Assembly (NCBI GenBank): GCA_012841845.1
Contig: DUTZ01000344.1
Coordinates: 1 to 10,536, forward strand
Reading direction: 5' to 3'
DNA from: Actinomycetales bacterium
GTDB lineage: Bacteria; Actinomycetota; Actinomycetes; Mycobacteriales; Mycobacteriaceae
Length of the DNA stretch: 10,536 nt
Shown here: positions 1 to 8,767 of the stretch, one piece after another
How positions within the stretch are numbered: the stretch's first letter is position 1
Layout: every line of letters starts with the position of its first letter
Notes under the pieces: model-generated
Seen by the model: only the letters and a program-made list of their open reading frames with translations
Told to the model about the DNA's origin: nothing
Databases searched by the model: none
Translations under genes and position numbers: made by a program

Positions 1-230
1 GCCAACGCCAGCGCGTGGCCGTGGCGCGCGCCCTGATGGGGGAGCCGGCCCTGCTGCTGGCCGACGAACCCACCAGCGCCCTGGACACCGAGGCGGGCGC
101 GGCCGTGACGGATCTGCTGCTGGGCCTGGTGCGCGAGGTCGACGTGGCGCTCATGCTGGTCACCCACGACGCCGCCGTGGCCGCGCGGTGTGATTCCCGG
201 ATGCATCTGGTCGACGGCGCCCCGGTGTGA
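1..230 (+). CDS. ABC transporter ATP-binding protein, C-terminal fragment (5' end outside window)
   Basis: This is the last part of an ABC ATPase that energises a membrane transporter from the cytoplasmic face. The reading frame is open from base 3. It begins within the end of the ABC signature ([16 protein letters not shown]), continues through Walker B (LLLADEP), the D-loop (TSALD) and the switch histidine in VTHD (His codon at 165-167), and stops with TGA at 228-230. Walker A and the Q-loop lie upstream of the window, so the substrate cannot be read. The short spacing from signature to H-loop and the short tail after it resemble the LolD/MacB type of ATPases that partner FtsX-like permeases, but this is only an impression. 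A 140-bp gap separates it from hisD, so it probably belongs to a different transcription unit. The internal GTG at 15 is not a real start. Confidence 0.93.
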   Translation, partial: QRQRVAVARALMGEPALLLADEPTSALDTEAGAAVTDLLLGLVREVDVALMLVTHDAAVAARCDSRMHLVDGAPV

Positions 231-297
231 GGGCCGGGGCCGGCGCCCGACGCCCTGTCCGGGTGATGCTCGGCGAGGCCGCGGCCGCACGCACACC

Positions 298-303
298 TAG
301 ACT
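298..303 (+). promoter_or_regulatory. Putative -10 box of the hisD promoter
   Basis: TAGACT fits the actinobacterial sigma-A -10 pattern TANNNT and lies in the only sizeable gap before the his cluster. A transcript starting about 7 bases downstream (around 310) would have a leader of roughly 60 nt before the hisD ATG. No convincing -35 hexamer is seen 17-18 bases upstream; that region is a GC palindrome around 277-286. The leader is too short for a T-box, and no T-box consensus or histidine-rich leader peptide is visible. Confidence 0.45.
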
Positions 304-315
304 GGATCGGGGTCG

Positions 316-330
316 CCGGCAGTGTGCCGG
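316..330 (+). other. Short inverted repeat in the hisD leader
   Basis: CCGGCA (316-321) and TGCCGG (325-330) are perfect reverse complements separated by the three bases GTG. If transcription starts near 310, the hairpin would form at the extreme 5' end of the mRNA, about 25 bases before the ribosome binding site. It has no U-tract, so it does not look like a terminator. It could stabilise the mRNA or be an operator half-site pair. In DNA this GC-rich, a 6-bp stem can also occur by chance. Confidence 0.35.
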
Positions 331-356
331 GCGCCCCGCGCATCTCCGCGTCCCAC

Positions 357-363
357 GGAAAGG
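357..363 (+). promoter_or_regulatory. Ribosome binding site of hisD
   Basis: GGAAAGG ends 7 bases before the ATG at 371. It fixes the hisD start at this ATG even though the reading frame stays open upstream to base 227. Confidence 0.8.
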
Positions 364-370
364 CCTCACC

Positions 371-3487
<3,117 letters not shown>

Positions 3488-3491
<4 letters not shown>

Positions 3492-3520
3492 CGGGGGAGA
3501 GCGCAGTGATGTCGGCGTGA
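3488..3520 (+). other. Possible 10-codon ORF bridging hisB and the MFS gene
   Basis: A short frame opens with GTG at 3488, overlapping the hisB TGA as GTGA. It ends with TGA at 3518-3520, overlapping the GTG start of the transporter as a second GTGA. Internal starts at 3506 (GTG) and 3509 (ATG) stand 5 and 8 bases after a GGGGGAGA ribosome-binding-like sequence at 3493-3500, whereas the transporter GTG at 3517 is 16 bases away, too far for efficient use. Translation of this small frame could hand ribosomes to the transporter. The peptide itself is unlikely to matter, and the arrangement may be accidental. Confidence 0.3.
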
Positions 3521-4764
3521 CGGCCCGACCCGGGTCGCGGGGGACCTTCGGCGAGCTCTTCCGGGTGCCGGGTGTGCGCGCGGCGTTCGTCCTGGTCCTC
3601 CTGGCCTTCGGCGGATTCTCCCTGCTGCTGCCGGTGGTGCCGCTCGCCGTTGTGCGCGGCGGCGGCAGCGAGCTCGTCGCCGGGGCGACCACCGGCGTGT
3701 TCATGACCGTCACGGTGTGCGTCCAACTCCTCACGCCGCGGTTCCTCCGCGCGGTCGGCTACCGCTGGGCGCTGGCCGTGGGCAGCTCGCTGCTCGGCGT
3801 GCCCTCCGGGCTGCTCGCGCTGTTCGACGGGCCGTTCGCCGTCCTCGCGATCAGCGGCGTGCGCGGTGCCGGCTTCGGCATGATGACCGTCGCCGGCTCC
3901 GCCCTCGTCGCCGAGCTCGCCCCGCCGGGCATGCTCGGCCGGGCCAGCTCGCTCGTCGGGCTCGCCGTGGGGATCTCCGAGGCCGTGTTCCTGCCCGTCG
4001 GCCTCTGGCTGCTCGACGCGTTCGGCCTGCCCACCGTCGCGTGGAGCGCCACCGCGTTCGGGATCGTGGGGCTGGTCGCCGCCGCGCGCCTGCCGGACGT
4101 CCGGCCCGCCCCGCCCGAGACGACCGACGCGGGCGCCCTCGGCACGCGGGCCGCGATCCTCCTGCTCGTCGGGCCCTTCCTCGTCATGCTCGCCGTGTCC
4201 GTCCCCTACGGCGCGGCCGCCTCCTTCCTCTCGCCGGCGCTGGACCAGATCGTCGCCGGCAGCGGTGCCGTCGTCGCCGGCGTGGGCCTCGGCCTGCTGG
4301 GCGCCGGCGTCATCGTGGGCCGCACCTTCGCCGGGATGGTCTCCGACCGCCGCGGACCCGGCGCCCTGGTGTGGCCGGGCCTCGGCGTCTCGGCGCTCGG
4401 CATGGCGGGCATCGCGGCGCTGCTCGTCGCCGAGGCGAACCCCTGGTGGTTCGTCCTCCCGAGTGTCGTCTTCGGCCTGGGCTTCGGCGCCGTGCAGAAC
4501 GAGGCCCTGGTCGGCTCCTTCGAGCGGATGCCCCGGTCGCGGCTCGGCACCGCCTCGGCGTCGTGGAACATCTCCTTCGACGCCGGCACCGGGCTCGGCT
4601 CGATCGTCATGGGCGGACTCGCCGGCTTCGGGTACGTGGTGCTCTTCGCCGTCGCCGCCGGTCTCGTCCTGGCCCTGGGCGGCCCGGCCGCCGTGGGCGC
4701 CCGCCGCACCCGCCCCCCGCGGGATCGGGTGGTGTCGGGGGCGGACGATACTCTTTCCCCATGA
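3517..4764 (+). CDS. Major facilitator superfamily transporter
   Basis: This is a 415-residue polytopic membrane protein with long hydrophobic segments consistent with 12 helices in two halves of six. They are joined by a hydrophilic loop around residues 190-210 ([16 protein letters not shown]). MFS signs are a motif-A-like [16 protein letters not shown] near the start of the second half and a [10 protein letters not shown] helix in the first half. The first-half motif A is degenerate. Substrate and direction cannot be read; drug/metabolite exporters of the DHA type are the closest impression. It sits between hisB and hisH, 25 bases after hisB, and its stop overlaps the hisH ATG. Transporter-like genes at this place in his clusters are known from relatives such as Corynebacterium. 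Export of histidine or an intermediate is a reasonable but untested idea. GTG 3517 is the best start, although its ribosome binding site is distant. Confidence 0.9.
   Translation: MTARPGSRGTFGELFRVPGVRAAFVLVLLAFGGFSLLLPVVPLAVVRGGGSELVAGATTGVFMTVTVCVQLLTPRFLRAVGYRWALAVGSSLLGVPSGLLALFDGPFAVLAISGVRGAGFGMMTVAGSALVAELAPPGMLGRASSLVGLAVGISEAVFLPVGLWLLDAFGLPTVAWSATAFGIVGLVAAARLPDVRPAPPETTDAGALGTRAAILLLVGPFLVMLAVSVPYGAAASFLSPALDQIVAGSGAVVAGVGLGLLGAGVIVGRTFAGMVSDRRGPGALVWPGLGVSALGMAGIAALLVAEANPWWFVLPSVVFGLGFGAVQNEALVGSFERMPRSRLGTASASWNISFDAGTGLGSIVMGGLAGFGYVVLFAVAAGLVLALGGPAAVGARRTRPPRDRVVSGADDTLSP
4749..4754 (+). promoter_or_regulatory. Putative -10 box for a leaderless hisH transcript
   Basis: TACTCT (TANNNT) ends 6 bases before the hisH ATG at 4761; GATACT at 4747-4752 overlaps it as an alternative. 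Either would place the transcription start at or next to the A of the ATG. The bases directly before hisH are pyrimidines (CTTTCCCC), with no Shine-Dalgarno sequence. No clear -35 is visible. Coupling to the upstream stop (ATGA) is the competing explanation for how hisH is translated. Confidence 0.4.
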
Positions 4765-5426
4765 CGACACCGGCCCCACGCGTGGCGCTCCTGGACTACG
4801 GCTCGGGCAACCTCCGGTCGGCCTTCCGCGCGCTCGAGCGCGTGGGCGCCGAGGTGGAGCTGACCTCGGACCCGAAGGTCGCCACGCAGGCAGACGGCCT
4901 CGTGGTGCCCGGCGTGGGGGCGTTCGCCGCGTGCATGGAGGGCCTGCGTGCCGTCCGCGGCCCGCGCATCATCGGCGAGCGGCTCGCGGGCGGCCGCCCG
5001 GTGCTCGGGATCTGTGTGGGCATGCAGGTGATGTTCGAGCGCGGCGTCGAGTTCGCGGACGGCGAGCACGAGGGCTCGCCCGGCGTCCCCGGCTGCGGGG
5101 AGTGGCCCGGGGTGGTGGAGCACCTCGAGGCGCCCGTCCTGCCGCACATGGGCTGGAACACGGTCGACGCGGCCGAGGACTCCGTCCTGTTCGCCGGCAT
5201 GCCCGCCGACGAGCGCTTCTACTTCGTCCACTCCTACGGCGTGCGGACCTGGGAGATGGAGCCGTCCGAGGTCCTGCGGCCCCCGATGGTGACGTGGGCC
5301 GAGCACGGTTCGCGGTTCGTGGCGGCCGTGGAGAACGGGCCGCTGTCCGCGACGCAGTTCCACCCCGAGAAGTCCGGGGACGCGGGAGCGCACCTGCTCG
5401 AGAACTGGATCCGTTCCCTTGGCTAG
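4761..5426 (+). CDS. hisH: Imidazole glycerol phosphate synthase, glutaminase subunit
   Basis: HisH is the class-I glutamine amidotransferase half of IGP synthase. It hydrolyses glutamine and channels ammonia to HisF, which uses it to form IGP and AICAR from PRFAR. The product has 221 residues. The catalytic triad is visible: nucleophile Cys85 in GICVGMQ, and His201 and Glu203 in QFHPEKSG. The N-terminal LDYGSGNL, the oxyanion-side VPGVGAF, and MGWN/YFVHSYG are characteristic of HisH. Its partner hisF lies 2.0 kb downstream in the same direction. The ATG overlaps the transporter stop (ATGA 4761-4764), and no Shine-Dalgarno precedes it. The stop is TAG at 5424-5426, unlike the TGA stops used by its neighbours. 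Confidence 0.98.
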   Translation: MTTPAPRVALLDYGSGNLRSAFRALERVGAEVELTSDPKVATQADGLVVPGVGAFAACMEGLRAVRGPRIIGERLAGGRPVLGICVGMQVMFERGVEFADGEHEGSPGVPGCGEWPGVVEHLEAPVLPHMGWNTVDAAEDSVLFAGMPADERFYFVHSYGVRTWEMEPSEVLRPPMVTWAEHGSRFVAAVENGPLSATQFHPEKSGDAGAHLLENWIRSLG

Positions 5427-5727
5427 GCGGACGGGGGAGCCCCCGGCACGCGTGTCGTTCGCGGTCCTCGCGCTCAGCGTGGCGGGCGCCGGCGTGCTCG
5501 GCCTCGCGCTCACCGGGGCGGCGGTCGCGCTCCTGCCGCTCCCTCCGGTCGGCCGGGCGCTGGCGCTGCTCGTGGGGCTCGTCGCCACCGTCGCGGCCAT
5601 GGGCGTCGCCTCGAACCGGGTCACCGCGCGGGCGATCCGCGCCGAGTACGGCGACGACGAGGCCGGCGAGGCGCACGAGCCCGGCGAGGCCGATGACCGG
5701 CGCGGCCCCGGCGACGGACTAGGCTGA
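5419..5727 (+). CDS. Small two-helix membrane protein of unknown function in the his cluster
   Basis: I do not recognise this protein. From TTG at 5419 it would have 102 residues and overlap hisH by 8 bases. From the in-frame GTG at 5452 it would have 91 residues and leave a 25-base gap, with GGGGGAG at 5433-5439 about 12 bases upstream. Neither start has an ideal ribosome binding site. The protein begins with a basic stretch ([10 protein letters not shown]), followed by two hydrophobic segments (about residues 13-38 and 42-62). It ends in a hydrophilic, acidic tail of about 40 residues rich in Asp, Glu and Gly. This pattern suggests a small integral membrane protein with both ends on the same side. 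Its codon composition matches that of the neighbours. It stops 5 bases before hisA. Unrelated small membrane ORFs occur in his clusters of relatives; a link to the MFS transporter is speculation. Confidence 0.72.
   Translation: MARRTGEPPARVSFAVLALSVAGAGVLGLALTGAAVALLPLPPVGRALALLVGLVATVAAMGVASNRVTARAIRAEYGDDEAGEAHEPGEADDRRGPGDGLG
5720..5725 (+). promoter_or_regulatory. Putative -10 box for a leaderless hisA transcript
   Basis: TAGGCT (TANNNT) ends 7 bases before the GTG start of hisA at 5733, the spacing expected when transcription begins on the first base of the start codon. It lies across the last codons and stop of the preceding small membrane gene. ATGACC at 5693-5698 resembles a -35, but the 21-base spacer is too long. 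The AGG inside the box could also act as a weak Shine-Dalgarno for readthrough mRNA. Confidence 0.4.
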
Positions 5728-5732
5728 ACGCC

Positions 5733-6482
5733 GTGACCAACGCTGCGCATCTCGAACTCCTGCCCGCCGTCGACGTCGCCGACGGGCAGGCCGTCCGCCT
5801 CGTCCAGGGAGAGGCCGGGACGGAGACCTCCTACGGCGCCCCCCTCGAGGCCGCCCTCCAGTGGCAGCGCGACGGCGCCGAGTGGGTCCATCTCGTGGAC
5901 CTCGACGCAGCATTCGGCCGCGGCTCCAACCGGGAGCTGCTCGCGCAGGTCGTGGGCGAGCTCGACGTCAAGGTGGAGATGTCCGGCGGGATCCGCGACG
6001 ACGACTCGCTGGAGGCCGCCCTGGCCACCGGCTGCGCCCGCGTCAACCTCGGCACCGCCGCCCTGGAGAACCCCGAGTGGTGCGCGGCCGCCATCGCCCG
6101 GCACGGCGACCGGATCGCCGTGGGCCTGGACGTCCGCGTCGTCGACGGCGAGCCGCGCCTGCGCGGCCGCGGGTGGGTCTCCGACGGAGGCAACCTGTGG
6201 GAGGTCCTCGAGCGCCTGAACAACGACGGCTGCGCCCGTTACGTGGTGACCGACGTCTCCAAGGACGGCATGCTCACCGGCCCCAACCTCGAGATGCTCG
6301 CGCAGGTGTGCGCGGCCACCGACTCGCCGGTCGTCGCCTCGGGCGGCGTCTCCTCGATCGCGGACCTCGAGGCCATCGCGACCCTCGTCCCGCAGGGGGT
6401 GGAGGGCGCGATCGTGGGCAAGGCCCTCTACGCCGGCCGCTTCACCCTCCCCGAGGCGCTCGCCGCCGTCAGCGCCCGGTGA
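5733..6482 (+). CDS. priA: Phosphoribosyl isomerase, PriA type (HisA, probably also TrpF activity)
   Basis: This is a 249-residue (beta-alpha)8 barrel that isomerises ProFAR to PRFAR in histidine synthesis. In actinobacteria without trpF, PriA also isomerises phosphoribosylanthranilate to CdRP for tryptophan. Catalytic aspartates are Asp14 (PAVDVADG) and Asp178 (SKDG), with Thr173 near the second. Arg22 (AVRLVQG), Arg146 and Trp148 ([10 protein letters not shown]) all lie exactly three positions after the M. tuberculosis PriA residues Asp11, Arg19, Arg143, Trp145, Thr170 and Asp175, so the dual-substrate signature is complete. The two phosphate-binding glycine stretches ([17 protein letters not shown]) are present. 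Whether the genome has a separate trpF cannot be seen from here. The GTG start follows the membrane gene by 5 bases. The gene can equally be labelled hisA. Confidence 0.96.
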   Translation: MTNAAHLELLPAVDVADGQAVRLVQGEAGTETSYGAPLEAALQWQRDGAEWVHLVDLDAAFGRGSNRELLAQVVGELDVKVEMSGGIRDDDSLEAALATGCARVNLGTAALENPEWCAAAIARHGDRIAVGLDVRVVDGEPRLRGRGWVSDGGNLWEVLERLNNDGCARYVVTDVSKDGMLTGPNLEMLAQVCAATDSPVVASGGVSSIADLEAIATLVPQGVEGAIVGKALYAGRFTLPEALAAVSAR

Positions 6483-6525
6483 GCGCGCCGTGACCCTCTG
6501 GTAGCACCACCGCACGACCTCGAGC

Positions 6526-6531
6526 AGGAGG
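6526..6531 (+). promoter_or_regulatory. Strong ribosome binding site of impA
   Basis: AGGAGG is a perfect Shine-Dalgarno core, 6 bases before the ATG at 6538. It stands in the 55-bp gap 6483-6537, the only real gap inside the his cluster. impA is therefore translated independently of hisA, unlike most genes here. I see no convincing promoter or terminator in this gap. Confidence 0.85.
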
Positions 6532-6537
6532 CCCGAG

Positions 6538-7452
6538 ATGCCCGATCAGACCGGAACGACCCTGCCGACGGACCTGCCCGTCGACCCGGCGGAGGCGCTC
6601 GCCGCGGCGGTCCGCGCCCTCGAGGAGGTCACACCCCGCTTCGTCGAGGGCGTGGGCACCGAGGGCACCCGCACCAAGGAGTCCCGCACGGACGTCGCCA
6701 CCGACCTCGACCTGGAGCTCGAGCGCCGGATCTCGGACGCGCTCCGGGACGGCACCGGCCTCGAGGTGCACGGCGAGGAGTACGGCGGCCCGCCCGTCAA
6801 CGAGGGGACCCTGTGGGTGGTGGACCCGATCGACGGCACCGCCAACTACTCCCTCGGCATCCCCACCACCGGCATGCTCGTCGCGCTCGTCCACGACCGG
6901 CAGCCGGTGCTGGGGCTCACGTGGCTGCCGCTGCTCGGCCTGCGCTTCACCTCGACGGCCGGCGGCACGCTGCAGGAGAACGGCGAGGACGTGGCCCCGC
7001 TGCGGGACGTCTCGGTCCGCGACGTCGCCCTGGGGCTGGGCTCGCTCAACACCGGCGCCCGGGCCACCTACCCGCCCGCCTACCGGCGCGAGGTGTTCGA
7101 GCGCCTCACCCTGGACGCCGCGCGGACCCGCAAGCTCGGATCCACCGGCGTCGACATGGCGTTCGTCGGCTCCGGCAGGCTCTCCGCGTCGATCAGCTTC
7201 GGCAACTACCCATGGGACAACGCCGCCGGCGTGTGCCACGTGCGGGCCGCCGGGGGCGTCGTCACCGACCTGGCCGGCGAGCCCTGGGCGATCGACTCCC
7301 CGTCGGTGCTGGCCGCGGGACAGAAGGCGCACGGCGAGGTGCTGAGCATCGTCCGGCAACTCGGCGAGCCCGGGAACTTCTTCGAGGCCGGCCGCCGCTG
7401 GGCCACGCCGGAACCCGAGACGCAGCGCCCCTGGCTGCAGGACGGGCGGTGA
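6538..7452 (+). CDS. impA: Inositol monophosphatase family phosphatase (candidate histidinol-phosphate phosphatase)
   Basis: This is a 304-residue Mg-dependent phosphatase of the inositol monophosphatase/HisN family. Metal ligands are visible in order: Glu80-Glu81 (HGEEYGG), Asp96, Asp99 and Thr101 in DPIDGTANY, and Asp227 in YPWDNAAG. The last also carries the usual substrate-recognition region ([12 protein letters not shown]). Its place between hisA and hisF is the same as impA of Corynebacterium and Mycobacterium. The actinobacterial histidinol-phosphate phosphatase HisN is of this same family but is usually encoded elsewhere, and impA products there have been viewed as inositol phosphatases or back-up enzymes. 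Since hisB here lacks a phosphatase domain, this protein is a candidate for that step. The sequence alone does not decide between inositol-1-phosphate and histidinol phosphate. Confidence 0.92.
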   Translation: MPDQTGTTLPTDLPVDPAEALAAAVRALEEVTPRFVEGVGTEGTRTKESRTDVATDLDLELERRISDALRDGTGLEVHGEEYGGPPVNEGTLWVVDPIDGTANYSLGIPTTGMLVALVHDRQPVLGLTWLPLLGLRFTSTAGGTLQENGEDVAPLRDVSVRDVALGLGSLNTGARATYPPAYRREVFERLTLDAARTRKLGSTGVDMAFVGSGRLSASISFGNYPWDNAAGVCHVRAAGGVVTDLAGEPWAIDSPSVLAAGQKAHGEVLSIVRQLGEPGNFFEAGRRWATPEPETQRPWLQDGR

Positions 7453-7454
7453 TC
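7445..7454 (+). promoter_or_regulatory. Ribosome binding site of hisF overlapping the impA stop codon
   Basis: GGCGGTGATC differs by one base from GGAGGTGATC, the complement of the 16S rRNA 3' end. It contains the impA TGA (7450-7452). The GG(C)GG core ends 10 bases before the hisF ATG at 7460, so terminating ribosomes are held at the hisF start region. Confidence 0.6.
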
Positions 7455-7459
7455 CGGCC

Positions 7460-8233
7460 ATGACCCTCGCCACCCGCGTCATCCCCTGCCTGGACGTCGA
7501 CGCCGGCCGCGTCGTCAAGGGCGTCAACTTCCTCGACCTCCGCGACGCCGGCGACCCGGTGGAGCTCGCCGCCGCCTACGACGCGCAGGGCGCCGACGAG
7601 CTCACGTTCCTCGACGTCACCGCGTCGTCCTCGGGCCGCGGCACCATGATCGACGTGGTCACGCGCACCGCCGAGCAGATCTTCATCCCGCTCACCGTGG
7701 GCGGCGGCGTCCGCACCGCGGAAGACGTGGACCAGCTCCTGCGGGCCGGCGCCGACAAGGTGAGCGTCAACACCGCGGCGATCGCCCGGCCCGAGCTGCT
7801 CGCCGAGCTCAGCCGCCGCTTCGGCTCCCAGTGCATCGTCCTGTCCGTCGACGCCCGCACCGTCCCGGAGGGCGGCGAGCCCACGCCGTCCGGCTGGGAG
7901 GTCACCACCCACGGCGGCCGCAAGGGCACCGGGATCGACGCCGTCGAGTGGGCCCGGCGCGGCCAGGAACTCGGGGTGGGGGAGATCCTGCTCAACTCCA
8001 TGGACGCCGACGGCACCAAGGCCGGCTTCGACCTGGCGATGGTGCGCGCCGTGCGCGCGGCCGTCACGATCCCCGTCATCGCCTCCGGCGGCGCCGGCGC
8101 GGTCGAGCACTTCGCCCCGGCCGTGCACGCGGGCGCCGACGCGGTGCTCGCGGCGAGCGTCTTCCACTTCGGGGAGATGACGATCGGCGACGTCAAGAAG
8201 GCGATGGCCGACGAGGGGATCACGGTCCGATGA
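7460..8233 (+). CDS. hisF: Imidazole glycerol phosphate synthase, cyclase subunit
   Basis: HisF is the cyclase half of IGP synthase, a (beta-alpha)8 barrel homologous to HisA. It combines PRFAR with ammonia delivered from HisH to give IGP and AICAR, the latter feeding purine synthesis. The product has 257 residues. The catalytic aspartates are Asp12 in [14 protein letters not shown] and Asp131 in LSVDART, matching Asp11 and Asp130 of the Thermotoga enzyme. The half-barrel phosphate sites TVGGGVRT and [12 protein letters not shown] are clear, and [16 protein letters not shown] is a HisF hallmark. It starts 7 bases after impA and ends in an ATGA overlap with hisI. It is intact. Confidence 0.98.
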   Translation: MTLATRVIPCLDVDAGRVVKGVNFLDLRDAGDPVELAAAYDAQGADELTFLDVTASSSGRGTMIDVVTRTAEQIFIPLTVGGGVRTAEDVDQLLRAGADKVSVNTAAIARPELLAELSRRFGSQCIVLSVDARTVPEGGEPTPSGWEVTTHGGRKGTGIDAVEWARRGQELGVGEILLNSMDADGTKAGFDLAMVRAVRAAVTIPVIASGGAGAVEHFAPAVHAGADAVLAASVFHFGEMTIGDVKKAMADEGITVR

Positions 8234-8583
8234 GCGACCACGTGCTCGACCCGGCGCTCGCCGACCGGCTGTCACGGAACGCCGACGGCCTGATCGCCGC
8301 GGTGGTCCAGGACGCCACCAGCGGCCGCGTGCTCATGATGGCGTGGATGGACGACGCCGCGCTCGCCGAGACCCTCGCCACCCGGCGCGGGGTGTACTAC
8401 TCGCGCTCGCGGGGGCAGCGCTGGGTCAAGGGCGAGACCTCCGGCCACGTCCAGCACGTGCGGGAGGTGCAGCTCGACTGCGACGGCGACACCGTCCTGC
8501 TGCGCGTCGACCAGACGGGCGCCGCCTGCCACAACGGCACCACCAGCTGCTTCGACACCGCGACCCTTCTCGGGGAGGACTGA
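8230..8583 (+). CDS. hisI: Phosphoribosyl-AMP cyclohydrolase
   Basis: HisI (117 residues) opens the adenine ring of phosphoribosyl-AMP to give ProFAR, the substrate of the PriA enzyme encoded upstream. It is a zinc- and magnesium-dependent homodimer. Key residues are in [14 protein letters not shown] (Asp and Cys metal ligands) and [10 protein letters not shown], which supplies the other cysteine ligands; [10 protein letters not shown] and [17 protein letters not shown] are classic. It has only the cyclohydrolase domain. The pyrophosphohydrolase (HisE) is not fused and must be elsewhere, as is usual in actinobacteria. The ATG overlaps the hisF stop (ATGA 8230-8233), with GAGGGG at 8213-8218 as ribosome binding site. 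It is the last his gene in the run; the next start lies 4 bases after its stop. Confidence 0.97.
   Translation: MSDHVLDPALADRLSRNADGLIAAVVQDATSGRVLMMAWMDDAALAETLATRRGVYYSRSRGQRWVKGETSGHVQHVREVQLDCDGDTVLLRVDQTGAACHNGTTSCFDTATLLGED
8572..8578 (+). promoter_or_regulatory. Ribosome binding site of the tautomerase gene
   Basis: GGGGAGG lies in the last codons of hisI and ends 9 bases before GTG 8588. This supports translation of the small tautomerase frame as a real gene. Confidence 0.7.
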
Positions 8584-8587
8584 TCCC

Positions 8588-8767
8588 GTGCCCTTCATCC
8601 AGATCAACCAGCTCGACGGGATGGATGCCGCGGACAAGGCCCGCGTCATCGAGGCCGTCACCGCCGCGTACGCCGAGGCCTCCGGCAAGGACCCCGCCGC
8701 GGTGTGGTGCCTCGTCAACGACATGCCCCGCGACTCGTTCGGGATCGGGGGCCGGGTCGTCGGATGA
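8588..8767 (+). CDS. Small 4-oxalocrotonate tautomerase-family protein
   Basis: This is a 59-residue protein (58 after Met removal) starting GTG-CCC, so the mature N-terminus is the catalytic Pro1 of the tautomerase superfamily. It lines up without gaps with Pseudomonas 4-OT as I recall it: Gly10, Lys16, Ile20, Val23, Val38, Met45, Phe50 and the GIGG at 51-54 all coincide. The two substrate-binding arginines of 4-OT are replaced, Arg11 by Met and Arg39 by Trp, so it probably does not act on 2-oxo-dicarboxylates like 4-OT itself. Members of this family form hexamers and act through the Pro1 amine. GGGGAGG precedes it, and its TGA overlaps the trpE ATG as ATGA. The reaction is unknown; a link to tryptophan or chorismate metabolism is suggested only by position. 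Confidence 0.85.
   Translation: MPFIQINQLDGMDAADKARVIEAVTAAYAEASGKDPAAVWCLVNDMPRDSFGIGGRVVG

Noticed and set aside
231..248. GC-rich stretch after the ABC ATPase stop that might be a terminator
   Set aside because: Only a 4-bp stem (GGGC/GCCC) can be drawn, and there is no T-tract; not convincing as an intrinsic terminator.
277..288. Overlapping GC palindromes GGCCGCGGCC and GCGGCCGC upstream of the hisD -10
   Set aside because: Such palindromes are common by chance in very GC-rich DNA, and there is no second copy at the other putative promoters to suggest an operator.
5759..5790. 8-bp inverted repeat (CCTGCCCG / CGGGCAGG) just inside hisA
   Set aside because: It lies in codons for the conserved catalytic stretch [11 protein letters not shown], so protein constraint and high GC explain it; a regulatory role would need comparative evidence.
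4206..6515. 769-codon open frame on the minus strand across hisH-hisA
   Set aside because: It lies antisense to hisH, the small membrane gene and hisA, which have clear motifs. The translation has no recognisable domain, and long antisense frames are expected at this GC content.
6483..6537. Possible promoter (GGTAGCAC) in the hisA-impA gap
   Set aside because: The hexamer TAGCAC lacks the final T of TANNNT and no -35 is in register; the strong ribosome binding site alone explains the gap.
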